Below are positions 20,266 to 29,702 of a stretch of 64,000 nt of DNA, piece after piece. The DNA is taken from assembly GCA_016124445.1 (NCBI GenBank), contig WGNR01000001.1, positions 682,001-746,000 of the forward strand. Reading direction: 5' to 3'. The notes below the pieces were generated by a model. That model did not search any database, was not told the origin of the DNA, and was given only the letters and a program-made list of their open reading frames with translations. Within the stretch, counting starts at the first letter, position 1, and each line of letters starts with the position of its first letter. A program made the translations under genes and the position numbers. The DNA comes from a bacterium. GTDB lineage: Bacteria; Planctomycetota; Planctomycetia; Pirellulales; Pirellulaceae.

Positions 20266-22110
20266 CTATGGGCCGCTGGCAGCCTTAAGGTTTTTATGCC
20301 AATCAGGATGTTGTTTTTTGTAAACCTGGAAAGCCATATATTCGTCACGGTCAATTTGCCTGGTTTTGTCCTTGTCGATAATCGCGAAAAGCCATTTCCA
20401 ATCAGGTTTCGATCGATCCCACTCCGTAGACGAGACCAAACCGTCGCGATCGCTATCGGATGACTGGAAGAATTCATCAACCCATGCATCCATGGTCTTT
20501 TTAACGGTTTGGCTCGGAGGTGGTTCTGGCATAGGCAGGTCGGTCGGAATACCCTGGGCTTTCAGCTTGTCCTGCAAAACTTTGACATCGACCGACTGAA
20601 TTGGCTTGCCATTTTTCGCGGCCAGTGCTGCCGCCATGCCGGACACTTCCCCTAAATGCATCCAGGTCGGTTCAAGGCGAATCGCGCAGAATGCAACGTT
20701 ACTTGCTGAAACACACACAGGCACAATCAGGTTTTCGCACTCCTGCTCTTTCGGCACGATGGCGCGGTAAGGAATGTGAAACCTCTTCCCCTTCTGCCAG
20801 ATACGGCCTTCGTTGATGAAACTGCTCTCGTCCACCGCATAGCGAGCAACATGGTGTGAGTCGATAAAATGGGAACCGATGTGGACAACGTCAGACTTCT
20901 CACGATCTTCGGTTACGTCGGCCTGCGTCAGGATATATTCACCTTGCATGCGTCGCGCAGCACGGATGTATAAGTACCAGGGCCAGTGGTTGTTGTCCTG
21001 CCATTCGTCCTTGCAGAAACCGTAGCGTGCCATATCGTTACGCATGTCGGCCGGTACGCGTTTGTCGGTCTTCAAGAACCAAAGCATTCCGTGCGTGTAG
21101 TCGCGGAATCGTTTGTGGATCGCCTCACGCTGCTCGAAAGTTGCTTCGGCCCATGCAGTTTGCTCGCCCGGCATACTCATCGAAACAAAGGAGAACTGGC
21201 GGTTGTTGCACTCACGCTTTCCATTGGGCAAGCCATAAAGTGCGAGAACTTGACCAATGTTCTTGATGTGACCTGACTCAATGGTCCGCGCAAGCAGTTC
21301 ATGGTTTCTGGGATCGTAACCTTCTGGCTTTTCAATCGGCACAAGATTCTTTGGATCGGACGTGAGATTGAGCCGGACGTTGTAGCAAATAGGCACCGGG
21401 CTCTCGGCAAATTCGGCGGGCGGCTTGCCAGGCATCACACCGGGTAGCAGCGATCCACTTTCATCGTAGGGTGAAACCTTGACCGGCGGATCAAGGTAGC
21501 GAACGCCTGCGAGTGATTCGCCATAAGTCTTTTTTGCCTCTCGACCAACGTGATACGACACACCGGCTGCCGCCATCAGGTCTCCCTCGTAGGTCGCGTC
21601 GACGAATACTTTTGCCTGGTATTGCGTCCCGCCGCGTACCGTCAAACTTTCAAGCCGGCTTCCTTTCTTGGTCACTCCCTCAATCAGTTGTTCGTACCGA
21701 ACCGGGACCTCGGCGGCCTTGAGCATGTCCAGAAACACTTCTTCCGCGATATGAGACTGCCAGATCCGCGGACCTCGGACATTCGGGTTTGTCCCACTTC
21801 GCGTCGCCGCCTCTCTGGAAAAAGTCTCGTACAGACCGCCAAAGGTAGCGCGATCCATGTGCTCGGCTTCGTCCCGATTCAGCCCGCTGGTGCTCATGCC
21901 GCCGACATGCGGTGTTTGCTCAAGCAGGATCACTGTTGCCCCGTCCCTTTTGGCGGCTATGGCGGCAGCGATGCCCCCAGGCGTTCCTCCGTAAACCACG
22001 ACATCCTTCTTAATCACCTCGGCGGGCGATTGAGCTTCTGTCGTTGCTGGCGACAAGATAGAAAGAAAACACGACAGGGCAGCGATGCTTAAAAGCAAAA
22101 CGGTTCTCAA
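20266..22110 (-). CDS. Exported FAD-dependent oxidoreductase with C-terminal EF-hands
   Basis: 614 residues with a signal peptide (MRTVLLLSIAALSCFLSIL). The dinucleotide-binding motif VVVYGGTPGGIAAAIAAKRDG at about 38-58 is followed by LLEQTPHVGGMSTSGLN, typical of the FAD_oxidored (PF12831) family common in planctomycetes. The YEGDLMAAAGVSYHVGRE segment near 180 is another family mark. The C-terminus carries two EF-hand-like loops (DSDRDGLVSSTEW near 560, DKDKTRQIDRDEY near 584), so calcium probably stabilises it. It lies behind the DUF1592 operon but in its own unit. The substrate is unknown; a sugar or other polyol is plausible. Confidence 0.9.
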   Translation of the reverse strand: MRTVLLLSIAALSCFLSILSPATTEAQSPAEVIKKDVVVYGGTPGGIAAAIAAKRDGATVILLEQTPHVGGMSTSGLNRDEAEHMDRATFGGLYETFSREAATRSGTNPNVRGPRIWQSHIAEEVFLDMLKAAEVPVRYEQLIEGVTKKGSRLESLTVRGGTQYQAKVFVDATYEGDLMAAAGVSYHVGREAKKTYGESLAGVRYLDPPVKVSPYDESGSLLPGVMPGKPPAEFAESPVPICYNVRLNLTSDPKNLVPIEKPEGYDPRNHELLARTIESGHIKNIGQVLALYGLPNGKRECNNRQFSFVSMSMPGEQTAWAEATFEQREAIHKRFRDYTHGMLWFLKTDKRVPADMRNDMARYGFCKDEWQDNNHWPWYLYIRAARRMQGEYILTQADVTEDREKSDVVHIGSHFIDSHHVARYAVDESSFINEGRIWQKGKRFHIPYRAIVPKEQECENLIVPVCVSASNVAFCAIRLEPTWMHLGEVSGMAAALAAKNGKPIQSVDVKVLQDKLKAQGIPTDLPMPEPPPSQTVKKTMDAWVDEFFQSSDSDRDGLVSSTEWDRSKPDWKWLFAIIDKDKTRQIDRDEYMAFQVYKKQHPDWHKNLKAASGP

Positions 22111-22353
22111 AGCCTAGACTCCTGCTGCAAATCGGGGCAAGCGTGGCGGTATTTACGTCGGTACCGCTTGGGGCAGACCTTTCATATTAGCTACAAGCCG
22201 ACGCCAACGCGACGACATTGGTCAGCCGCTCTCACGGGATATCGACTTCGAAAAAGGGATTTTACAAGCCGAAGCGCGCCAGGGCTGGACCAATGGCGGA
22301 ATGATTGAATGGTCCGAAATTCCCTCATCGACAGACAAAGACAAGAATGGAGT

Positions 22354-24054
22354 CTATTCCGCCGGCGGCTCTTCCGGTGGTTTCTTCAGTAGTTCATCGA
22401 TCGGCAATTCGTTGGTTGCCGGAGGGGCTTCAATCTCTTCTTCCTCGCTTCGATCGCGAGGTGCTCCGGCTGGCGGCTCGACAATCGGCTGCGTCAGGTA
22501 AGGTGACGGCCAGCCTCCGCCTAGAGCGCGATAGATGGCCACGACACCTTGGGCAACATTCCCTTTCGCCTGGGCGGCCGAGACTTCTTGTTGTGTCTTT
22601 GTGTTTTGCACGTTGAACACACGATTGAAGTCGATCTCTTCCCCTTCTTTGAATTGCAAGGTAATCAACTCGTTGGTTTTGTCAGCGGCCTCGGCGGCCT
22701 CCAGTTGCAGGCGAAGCTGTTCCTGGGCTTTCAGGAATTGAACGATCGCGTTTTCAGCTTCCAGGTTGGCGGTCAAAACCGATTGCTGATAGGCGGCCAG
22801 TAACTCTTGGAAGCGAGCATCCTGATATCGGATATTCCCCAAGATGCGTCCGTAGTTCAACACATTCCATTGAACGGTTGGCCCCACCGATCCAAATCCA
22901 GAACCAGGACGAAACAGGTCTTTGAATTGGTTGGCGCTGCGACCAAGATTTCCAACGAGCGTGATGTGCGGGTACAACTCCGATTCAGCGATACCAATCA
23001 CGGCGCTTTGCGATGCCAGTTGACGTTCCGAGCGACGAACGTCAGGACGCTGCAATAACGTCGCGGCCGGAATTCCCAGGGCGATTTCTGGTTTGACATC
23101 GGGGATGCTCCCTTCGCCTAACATCTCTTCGATTTTTTCGGGCGGCATGCCCAGCAGGACGCATAGCTGGTTCTGGGCCTGTCGCAAGGAAGATTCTGCT
23201 TGGGGCACGAGAGCTTCGGTCTGCACCAGGCTCGACTTGGCTTGTTGGACGTCGACCTCGCTTGATTCGCCATTGCGGAACCGTATTTCCGTCAGTTCGT
23301 AAGTCTTACGCTGATTCTCGACGTTCAGCTTGACCAGTTCCAACCGCGTTTGCAGCGTACGGATAGTGATGTAGGTCGCAGCAACATCGGCCACCAGGGT
23401 AACAACAACATCGCCATAGTCGAACACTGCGGCATCGAGGTCCGCATCGGCTGATTCAATCGCGCGGCGATATCGCCCCCAAAAGTCGATTTCCCAGGCC
23501 AGCGCGAACGACCCCCGCCAGATACTAAAGTGTCGATCGATCCCGCTTCCCGTGACAAAATTGTGCGAGTAGACGGCGTTGGCTGATTGCTGCTGCGGGA
23601 ATACGTTGCCCACAGCGATCTGACGCAGAGCCCGAGCTTGCATGATACGGGCACCAGCCTGGCGAACGGTCAGGTTTTGCGTGTAGGCCTCAGTAACGAG
23701 TTTGTTCAGAACCGGGTCGTTGAAAGAGTTCGACCACCATGACATCGCATTGACTGGATCGTCGAGAATTCGCTTGTCGTCGGCATCGATCCAGTCGGGG
23801 GCTACCGGCGCGGCCGGCTTCCGGTAGCTAGGTCCCACCTTGAATCCGTTGGCGATCCAATCCTTTGGGCTGGTGCAGCCCATACATGCAACGGCGATCC
23901 AGGCAAGCGACAAAGCAATGCCCAGGCGAAAATTGCAAACTGCAGATGGCCGGAGCACGCCTCGCACCATAATATTCGGAAAACCAGCAACATTGGTAAT
24001 TACCGCACCTCTCCTGACATCGGTGAAACCGATGCGATTGATAAAATCCGTCAA
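22354..24054 (-). CDS. RND efflux outer-membrane factor lipoprotein (NodT/TolC family)
   Basis: 566 residues. TolC-like coiled-coil hairpins recur twice (LVTEAYTQNLTVRQAGARI; VENQRKTYELTEIRFRNGE with SSEVDVQQAKSSL), with the strand VGPTVQWNVLNYGRI between them. A lipoprotein-type signal ends in VACMGC followed by TSP, so the start may be the internal ATG at 23970 (MVRGVLRPS). The last 60 residues are Pro/Glu-rich. It forms the outer-membrane channel and is divergent from the adaptor and permease genes at 24334-28761, with which it probably makes one tripartite exporter. It may also serve the two metal pumps to the right, which have no outer-membrane factor of their own here. Confidence 0.93.
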   Translation of the reverse strand: MTDFINRIGFTDVRRGAVITNVAGFPNIMVRGVLRPSAVCNFRLGIALSLAWIAVACMGCTSPKDWIANGFKVGPSYRKPAAPVAPDWIDADDKRILDDPVNAMSWWSNSFNDPVLNKLVTEAYTQNLTVRQAGARIMQARALRQIAVGNVFPQQQSANAVYSHNFVTGSGIDRHFSIWRGSFALAWEIDFWGRYRRAIESADADLDAAVFDYGDVVVTLVADVAATYITIRTLQTRLELVKLNVENQRKTYELTEIRFRNGESSEVDVQQAKSSLVQTEALVPQAESSLRQAQNQLCVLLGMPPEKIEEMLGEGSIPDVKPEIALGIPAATLLQRPDVRRSERQLASQSAVIGIAESELYPHITLVGNLGRSANQFKDLFRPGSGFGSVGPTVQWNVLNYGRILGNIRYQDARFQELLAAYQQSVLTANLEAENAIVQFLKAQEQLRLQLEAAEAADKTNELITLQFKEGEEIDFNRVFNVQNTKTQQEVSAAQAKGNVAQGVVAIYRALGGGWPSPYLTQPIVEPPAGAPRDRSEEEEIEAPPATNELPIDELLKKPPEEPPAE

Positions 24055-24157
24055 TTCCGGCCGGAACAGCTTAACGCCTGGCCCAGGTTTTCGGCGTTAA
24101 AGTTTTCCTCATCGGAATAACCACTATGCCGCCTACGTGGGAAAGCAATTAAAATAC

Positions 24158-24186
24158 GAAGACCGCCCCCCCAGGAGGCGGTCTTC
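24158..24186. repeat. Inverted repeat between divergent efflux genes
   Basis: GAAGACCGCC (24158-24167) and GGCGGTCTTC (24177-24186) pair perfectly across a C-rich 9-base loop. It lies in the divergent promoter region of the outer-membrane factor and adaptor genes. No T-run follows on the plus strand. It may be an operator or a leader hairpin. Confidence 0.45.
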
Positions 24187-24333
24187 TGGCGGTAGAAGCC
24201 TGACTACCTTGGGCAGAGAATTGACCAGTGGTCGATACCTTCTGGCCTATGGAGGTGTTCCATATATATTTAGGGTCAAGCCCTTCTTGTCTGTTTCCCT
24301 CCCGACGACCGTTCTTCAAATTGGTACTAACGT

Positions 24334-25578
24334 ATGGCAGCCGATAAGACGAAACTTTCGTACTTGGCTGGGCTGCTTCTCAGGTTAGCGATTCCTTGTG
24401 CCATTCTGGCTGCTGGATGGTTCGGGTTTCAGCTACTTGCCGACAAGGTCTCGAAACCGCCGCGACCACAGCCGAAGAAGGTTTTACTGCGATCGCGCGT
24501 CGAGGAAATCGAAATTGTCGATTATCCCGTGGTCGTCAAAACCAACGCCGTTGTTCAGGCCCATAACCAAGTCACTCTAGCTTCGCAGGTATCGGGTAAA
24601 GTCGCGACGACGAGCCCGTCGTTTGAAGTAGGAGCCTACTTCAACAAAGGGGATATTCTGGTCGAGATCGATCCCAGCGATTACGAAACGGCCGTGGCCA
24701 TTGCCGAGTCGGAGTTGGAGGCTGCCAAGTCTCAGCTTCAGCTTGCCAAGCTAGTCGAAGAACGCAAGCTGAGACTGGTCGAATCGAATGCCGTTTCTCA
24801 GGGAGAAGTGCAAACGGCCTCGGCCAGCCGAGAACAAGCTGAAGCGAATGTTGCCTTGAGCGAAACTCGGGTCAAACAAGCAAAGCTCAACCTTAAGCGA
24901 ACCAAAATCGTGGCCCCTTTCGATGGTCGAGTGATGTCGAAGTTGATCGGCATCGGACAGTTGGCAGGGGTGAATAATCCTTTGGGAGAAGTCTTCGCTA
25001 TCGACTTTGTGGAGGTGCGTCTCCCCATTTCTGGCGAACAGAAGGAATTTCTTCAATTGCCTGAGTTCGCTGAAGATGCTCCTGTTCCGGTTCAGTTCCA
25101 GGACGGCCTTCTCGATTCGCCAAACACGGTTTGGCATGGGAAGATCGTCCGCACGGAAGGGGTGCTCGATGAGAACTCGCGTGACCTGTTTGCCATCGCG
25201 CGAATTGACGATCCGTTCGGACGCAAGTCGGCCGGGCCCCCTCTACGAATCGGCCAACCTGTGATCGCCTCGATTGCAGGGAAGGTTCTTCATGATGTGG
25301 CCGCACTACCCAGAGGTGCCGTCCGACAATTGGATCATATTGTGCTGGTCGATGGCGAAGAACACACGCTGCTTCCGCTGGAGGTTGAAGCGATCTGGTC
25401 CGATGCCGAGAAGGTGATCGTTCCAGCATCATCGATTCCCAAAGGAATGCTGCTGGCCACAACCCCGATGCCCTTCACGCCAAAGGGGGCCAAGATTGAA
25501 ATCATTCCACCTGCTGAAACGACGACTTCCATTGCGGAGTCTGCTTCCTCGGAAACTGATGAGAGCGTTGCCAACTGA
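24334..25578 (+). CDS. RND efflux periplasmic adaptor (HlyD/MFP family)
   Basis: 414 residues. An N-terminal hydrophobic helix (about 12-32) anchors it in the inner membrane. The lipoyl half-motifs flank a coiled-coil hairpin: VTLASQVSGKVATTSP at about 77, then helices at 125-190, then KIVAPFDGRVMSKLIGIGQ at about 191-209. A beta-barrel and membrane-proximal domain follow. It is the bridge between the permease 9 bases downstream and the TolC-like factor encoded divergently. The substrate is unknown; the permease type suggests small organic compounds rather than metals. Confidence 0.93.
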   Translation: MAADKTKLSYLAGLLLRLAIPCAILAAGWFGFQLLADKVSKPPRPQPKKVLLRSRVEEIEIVDYPVVVKTNAVVQAHNQVTLASQVSGKVATTSPSFEVGAYFNKGDILVEIDPSDYETAVAIAESELEAAKSQLQLAKLVEERKLRLVESNAVSQGEVQTASASREQAEANVALSETRVKQAKLNLKRTKIVAPFDGRVMSKLIGIGQLAGVNNPLGEVFAIDFVEVRLPISGEQKEFLQLPEFAEDAPVPVQFQDGLLDSPNTVWHGKIVRTEGVLDENSRDLFAIARIDDPFGRKSAGPPLRIGQPVIASIAGKVLHDVAALPRGAVRQLDHIVLVDGEEHTLLPLEVEAIWSDAEKVIVPASSIPKGMLLATTPMPFTPKGAKIEIIPPAETTTSIAESASSETDESVAN

Positions 25579-25587
25579 CGCCTGCCC

Positions 25588-28500
25588 ATGATTCGCTGGT
25601 TTGCCACAAACGGGATCGCCGCCAACTTTATGATGCTCGCGATATTGGTCGCGGGGATCTATACGGCGTACTACCGAATCCCACTGGAGGTGTCTCCGGA
25701 ACGGACCATGGAAGTCGTCCGAATCGAGATGACTTACCGCGGCGGCACCGCCAAGGATGTCGAGCAAGCGATCTTGATCCCGATCGAAGAATCGCTCGAA
25801 GGCGTTGAAGGGATTCGCGATATCGTTTCCCAAGGTAGCCAAGGCAGCGGTCGGATCTCGGTTGAAGCCGTGCCAGGCACTGACCTCCGCAGGCTTTTGG
25901 ACGATGTCACCGCCCGCATCGACACAATCACAACGTTCCCTGAAGAAACAGAACGGCCTGAGATCTCGATACCAGATTCATCGAATTGGTGGGAGGTGCT
26001 CAGCATCGCGGTTACGGGACGTTTGAGTCCGCACGAATTACGCGAAGTTACTCGCCAAGTGCAGGAAGATGTGATCGCGCTGCCAGGAATCAGTCGTGCG
26101 CAGGTAAAAGGGGATAGCGAGTACGAAATCAGCGTCGAGGTCGACACGAACAAGCTGTTGGCATATGGGCTAAGCCTGCAGGATCTGACCACCGCCATCC
26201 AACAGTATTCCATCGACCTTCCAGCCGGTTCGATCGAAAGCGACAGCGGCACCTTCATCGTTCGAACTCGCGGCCAGGCCTATTCCGAACAAGACTTCAG
26301 CAACATACCGATCCATGCGGCCAACGGGGCAGACGTACTTCTGGGAGAGGTCGCCAAGATTACCGACGGCTTCGAAGAAGGAAGGAAGATCGTCGAATTC
26401 AACGGGCGGCCAGCCTTGTTCGTAGAAGTGCTGCGAACCGGCAACGAGAACGCAATTGATATCTCCGACAAGGTTCACGAGTACGTCCGCACGGCCCAAA
26501 CACGCTTTCCCGATGGGATTGAACTCTTTATCTGGGACGACGAATCGGTCGAGATCCGCGGTCGTTTGACTACCCTGATTGAATCGATGATTCAGGGCGC
26601 CCTGCTGGTAATGCTGCTGCTGGGTCTTTTCCTGCGACCAGGTCTCGCTTTCTGGATCGTGGCCGGCATTCCGGTTGGCTTCGCCGGCGGCGTGATTCTG
26701 ATGCCCTGGTTCGGGGTCACCGCCAACGTGATGAGTCTGTTTGGATTCATCATCGTGGTGGGAATCGTCGTTGACGACGCGATCGTGACCGGCGAGAACG
26801 TCTATTTGAAAATGAAGGAGGGTCTGCCTCCGCTGGAAGCGGCCGTCGAAGGAACGCACGAGGTTGCCATACCGGTTACGTTTGGTGCTTTGACGACAAT
26901 CGTGGCCTTCATTCCGTTGATGTTCTTCGAGGGAAGTTGGGGCGATTTTGCCTCGCAAGTTCCCCCGGTCGTCGCACCGGTACTTCTGTTTTCGCTGATC
27001 GAGTCCAAGTTCATCCTGCCGGCCCACCTGAAACATTTACGCCCGGTTCCTCATGACAATCCGATTACGCGCATCCAGACTTCGATTGCCAACGGGTTAG
27101 AGGTATTTATCGAACGAGTCTACCAGCCGCTGCTTGAGTTTGCGGTGCGCCATCGTATCTCGGTTTTGGCAATGTTCGTCTCGGCCATGTTGTTGATGGC
27201 CGGCTATTGCCTGAGCGGTCGGATGGAATTCATTGCCTACCCGTCCGTGGAGAAGCAGAAGATCTCGGCCGAGTTGGATTTGCCTGACGACACTTCCCTG
27301 GAAACGACCACGGTCTACATGAACAGGATCGAAGCGGCGCTGCTTCAGGTTCAAAAAGAATTTGTCGATCCCGGCACGGGGGAGTCGCTGGTTCGCAACA
27401 TCTCGAAGTTGGTGGGGGCCTCACGAATTCATCGAAGCTTTGACAAGTCGCGAGGAGCGATCACTTTCGAGGTCCTGGCCCCTTCGCTTCGAAGTGCCGC
27501 CGGGCCCAGGAATAGCGACATCGCCGTTCGCTGGAATGAACTCATTGGTCCTATTCCCGAGGCAACCGAATTCCGGATTCGTTCCGATTCGAGCATCAGT
27601 CGAGACCGTAATGTCGACAACGAGAATCTAAATATCGAACTGCGGGGTCCATCCTCTCCAGAAAAAGCGGAGGTCGCCCGTCAGATCAAAGTGCTTTTAG
27701 ATCAATACAGCCAGTTCAGTACAACCTGGGCAAATGTCAACTACGGACAAGACGAATTGGAACTGCGACTCAAGCCCGAGGCCGCCCAACTCGGTCTGAC
27801 GCAGCAGCGTCTTGCTCAGCAGATCCGACAATCGTTTTTTGGCGAGGAGGCTCAAAAACTCCAGCGCGGCATCGACAACATACGCGTTATGGTTCGTCTA
27901 CCGTTGGCGCAACGGGAAACTCTGCATACGCTCGAGCAAATGCGTGTTCGCACGCCTCGCGGCGCTGACGTACCGCTTTCTACGGTCGCAGAGGTTCTCT
28001 TTACCAAAGCACCATCTTATGTCGAACGAAAAAATGGCGCCGAGATCCTTCGCTGCGGGGCTCAACCAGTCGACGCGACGGTTGACATCATGGCGATTGC
28101 CGACGAGCTTTCTCCAAAGCTTCAGGAACTTTGCCAGCAGCATAACCTTGGCTTCGAGTATGTTGGCTACGTTGCCGAGGCCGAAGATGCCCAGCGGACA
28201 ACGATCATTGGGGCATGTCTGCTAGGCTTCGTCTTGTACGGATTGCTGGCGGTCGCCCTCAAGTCTTTGGGACAGCCTTTCTTCGTCTTGCTGGCCATTC
28301 CTTTTGCCATCATCGGAGCTCTTCTGGGGCATATTGCGATGGACATCACGCCTTCCTATCTTTCTGTCTTCGGGATGCTCGCCCTGGCCGGGGTTTCGGT
28401 CAACGACACGCTTGTCATGGTCGACTACGTGAACCAACGTCGAGCGGAAGGGGCAAGTCTGCAAGAGGCGGCCCTGCAAGCCGGCGCAAGGCGATTTCGT

Positions 28501-28761
28501 CCGATCATGTTGACATCGGTGACGACCTTTGTCGGCTTGATTCCACTGATGCTGGACAGATCACTGCAAGCACAATTCTTGATTCCGATGGCCGTATCAC
28601 TTGCTTACGGTGTCATGTTTGCCACGTTGGTGACACTGTTCCTGATTCCATGTGCCCAACTGGCGGCAAACGATTGCGGGAATGTCCTGATTGCCATCAA
28701 GCGATGGTATTTCCGGCCATTTACTCAGGACGTTCAAAGCGAAGAAGAAGGCGTTAAGTAA
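25588..28761 (+). CDS. RND efflux permease (AcrB/HAE family)
   Basis: 1057 residues, the usual length. Twelve membrane helices in two halves, with two large periplasmic loops. Helix 4 carries the proton-relay aspartates in GIVVDDAIVTGENV (about 392-405). The N-terminal IRWFATNGIAANFMML and the second-half FGMLALAGVSVNDTLVMVDYVN are family signatures. It lies 9 bases after the adaptor gene and is certainly co-transcribed with it. It is a proton-driven exporter. The sequence falls in the MdtB/VexF-like or marine planctomycete 'AcrB/AcrD/AcrF' group; drug specificity cannot be read. Confidence 0.95.
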   Translation: MIRWFATNGIAANFMMLAILVAGIYTAYYRIPLEVSPERTMEVVRIEMTYRGGTAKDVEQAILIPIEESLEGVEGIRDIVSQGSQGSGRISVEAVPGTDLRRLLDDVTARIDTITTFPEETERPEISIPDSSNWWEVLSIAVTGRLSPHELREVTRQVQEDVIALPGISRAQVKGDSEYEISVEVDTNKLLAYGLSLQDLTTAIQQYSIDLPAGSIESDSGTFIVRTRGQAYSEQDFSNIPIHAANGADVLLGEVAKITDGFEEGRKIVEFNGRPALFVEVLRTGNENAIDISDKVHEYVRTAQTRFPDGIELFIWDDESVEIRGRLTTLIESMIQGALLVMLLLGLFLRPGLAFWIVAGIPVGFAGGVILMPWFGVTANVMSLFGFIIVVGIVVDDAIVTGENVYLKMKEGLPPLEAAVEGTHEVAIPVTFGALTTIVAFIPLMFFEGSWGDFASQVPPVVAPVLLFSLIESKFILPAHLKHLRPVPHDNPITRIQTSIANGLEVFIERVYQPLLEFAVRHRISVLAMFVSAMLLMAGYCLSGRMEFIAYPSVEKQKISAELDLPDDTSLETTTVYMNRIEAALLQVQKEFVDPGTGESLVRNISKLVGASRIHRSFDKSRGAITFEVLAPSLRSAAGPRNSDIAVRWNELIGPIPEATEFRIRSDSSISRDRNVDNENLNIELRGPSSPEKAEVARQIKVLLDQYSQFSTTWANVNYGQDELELRLKPEAAQLGLTQQRLAQQIRQSFFGEEAQKLQRGIDNIRVMVRLPLAQRETLHTLEQMRVRTPRGADVPLSTVAEVLFTKAPSYVERKNGAEILRCGAQPVDATVDIMAIADELSPKLQELCQQHNLGFEYVGYVAEAEDAQRTTIIGACLLGFVLYGLLAVALKSLGQPFFVLLAIPFAIIGALLGHIAMDITPSYLSVFGMLALAGVSVNDTLVMVDYVNQRRAEGASLQEAALQAGARRFRPIMLTSVTTFVGLIPLMLDRSLQAQFLIPMAVSLAYGVMFATLVTLFLIPCAQLAANDCGNVLIAIKRWYFRPFTQDVQSEEEGVK

Positions 28762-29087
28762 TGTCCCGAGACATTCGCCATCGATCTGTAGATAGCAGGT
28801 TGTCCCGATATTGCTGCTGAATCCGTCAAAACACGAACGGGTTGTCGTGATTCTTTTCCTCTCAAAGCAACACTGTCTGGTGGCTTGAGAACGGTCTCTT
28901 CGTGTGGATTTGGATGGTGCCAGGCGGCAGGGGCGACTGCCCCCTTACCCATTTCCAGATAACAACTTAGAGGCCGCTACCAATTCTCTCTGGCAAGCAA
29001 TGAGAGACGACCTTCTTGGGGGTATTGGGGTTGTCTGGCTAAAGTAGCGGGCGGTACGATAGCCGATAAAGCAGTCTGGAGTTCAAC
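28762..29087. other. Intergenic stretch between the first RND operon and the metal operon
   Basis: 326 bases. A short GC-rich hairpin near 28929-28945 (GGGGC/GCCCC) could help end the upstream transcript but lacks a T-run. The promoter of the metal operon should lie in the right part. No coding frame is credible. Confidence 0.45.
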
Positions 29088-29558
29088 ATGTCCCTCGCAA
29101 CCGCCATTTTGACGACGCTGGCTATGCTCTGGCATACCGTGGCGGGTTGCTGCGCCCATCATTCGCACTATCCTACGCTCGGGATCGGTGACATCGAGCC
29201 TCCTGCCGCAGTGGCGGATCACGATCATGCCGCCATGTTGGGACAAGAATTGCATCGTGATGATCATCACTGCCATCATCACCACCTGCCGCATGCCACC
29301 TCGCATAGCGAGAATTCAGACGGACACCAACAAGAGTCGGGTGAATGCAGTCACAAGGATTGCGTATTTTCGGTCTCAACCTCTGACGGGTCTGTTTCGC
29401 TAACGAAGCTGATCGGATCGCTCTATTTCGATACGCGGTGCATTCTCTCGTTTGACGAGGATTTAGGTATCTCCGGTGAGCGTGAGACAATCGAAGCGAG
29501 ACCATTTGCGCCCGAGATGCGTCCGGTCTATCTCCGCTATCAAAGCTTTCTTATCTAA
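29088..29558 (+). CDS. Small exported His/Cys-rich protein heading a metal efflux operon
   Basis: 156 residues. A signal peptide (MSLATAILTTLAMLWHTVAG) is followed by CCAHHSHY. There are 20 or more histidines, with a HDHAAM and HHCHHHHLPHATSH cluster, and CSHKDCVF near 113. The C-terminus ends LRYQSFLI, much like RIAYASLLI in the protein at 35220-35633, which heads the second metal operon; the two are probably related. It is likely a periplasmic metal buffer or donor for the pump encoded next. No catalytic function is suggested. The adaptor gene starts 144 bases downstream. Confidence 0.8.
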   Translation: MSLATAILTTLAMLWHTVAGCCAHHSHYPTLGIGDIEPPAAVADHDHAAMLGQELHRDDHHCHHHHLPHATSHSENSDGHQQESGECSHKDCVFSVSTSDGSVSLTKLIGSLYFDTRCILSFDEDLGISGERETIEARPFAPEMRPVYLRYQSFLI

Positions 29559-29702
29559 ATCGCGCGGTTCTTGCGTCCTCTGACGCCGCGAAAGACGTCG
29601 TATCTGCAGAGTGATTCTGTCTGGGAACATTCTGCCGCATCTGATTTGCGTTCAAATTGCGCCACACTATTTCCCCTTGTTCGAACCGAGGGAGGAAAAG
29701 AT

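Noticed and set aside
26170..27036. 288-codon minus-strand frame inside the RND permease gene
   Set aside because: It is the antisense of a clear permease gene, rich in His, Gln and Asp from antisense codons, with no family features.
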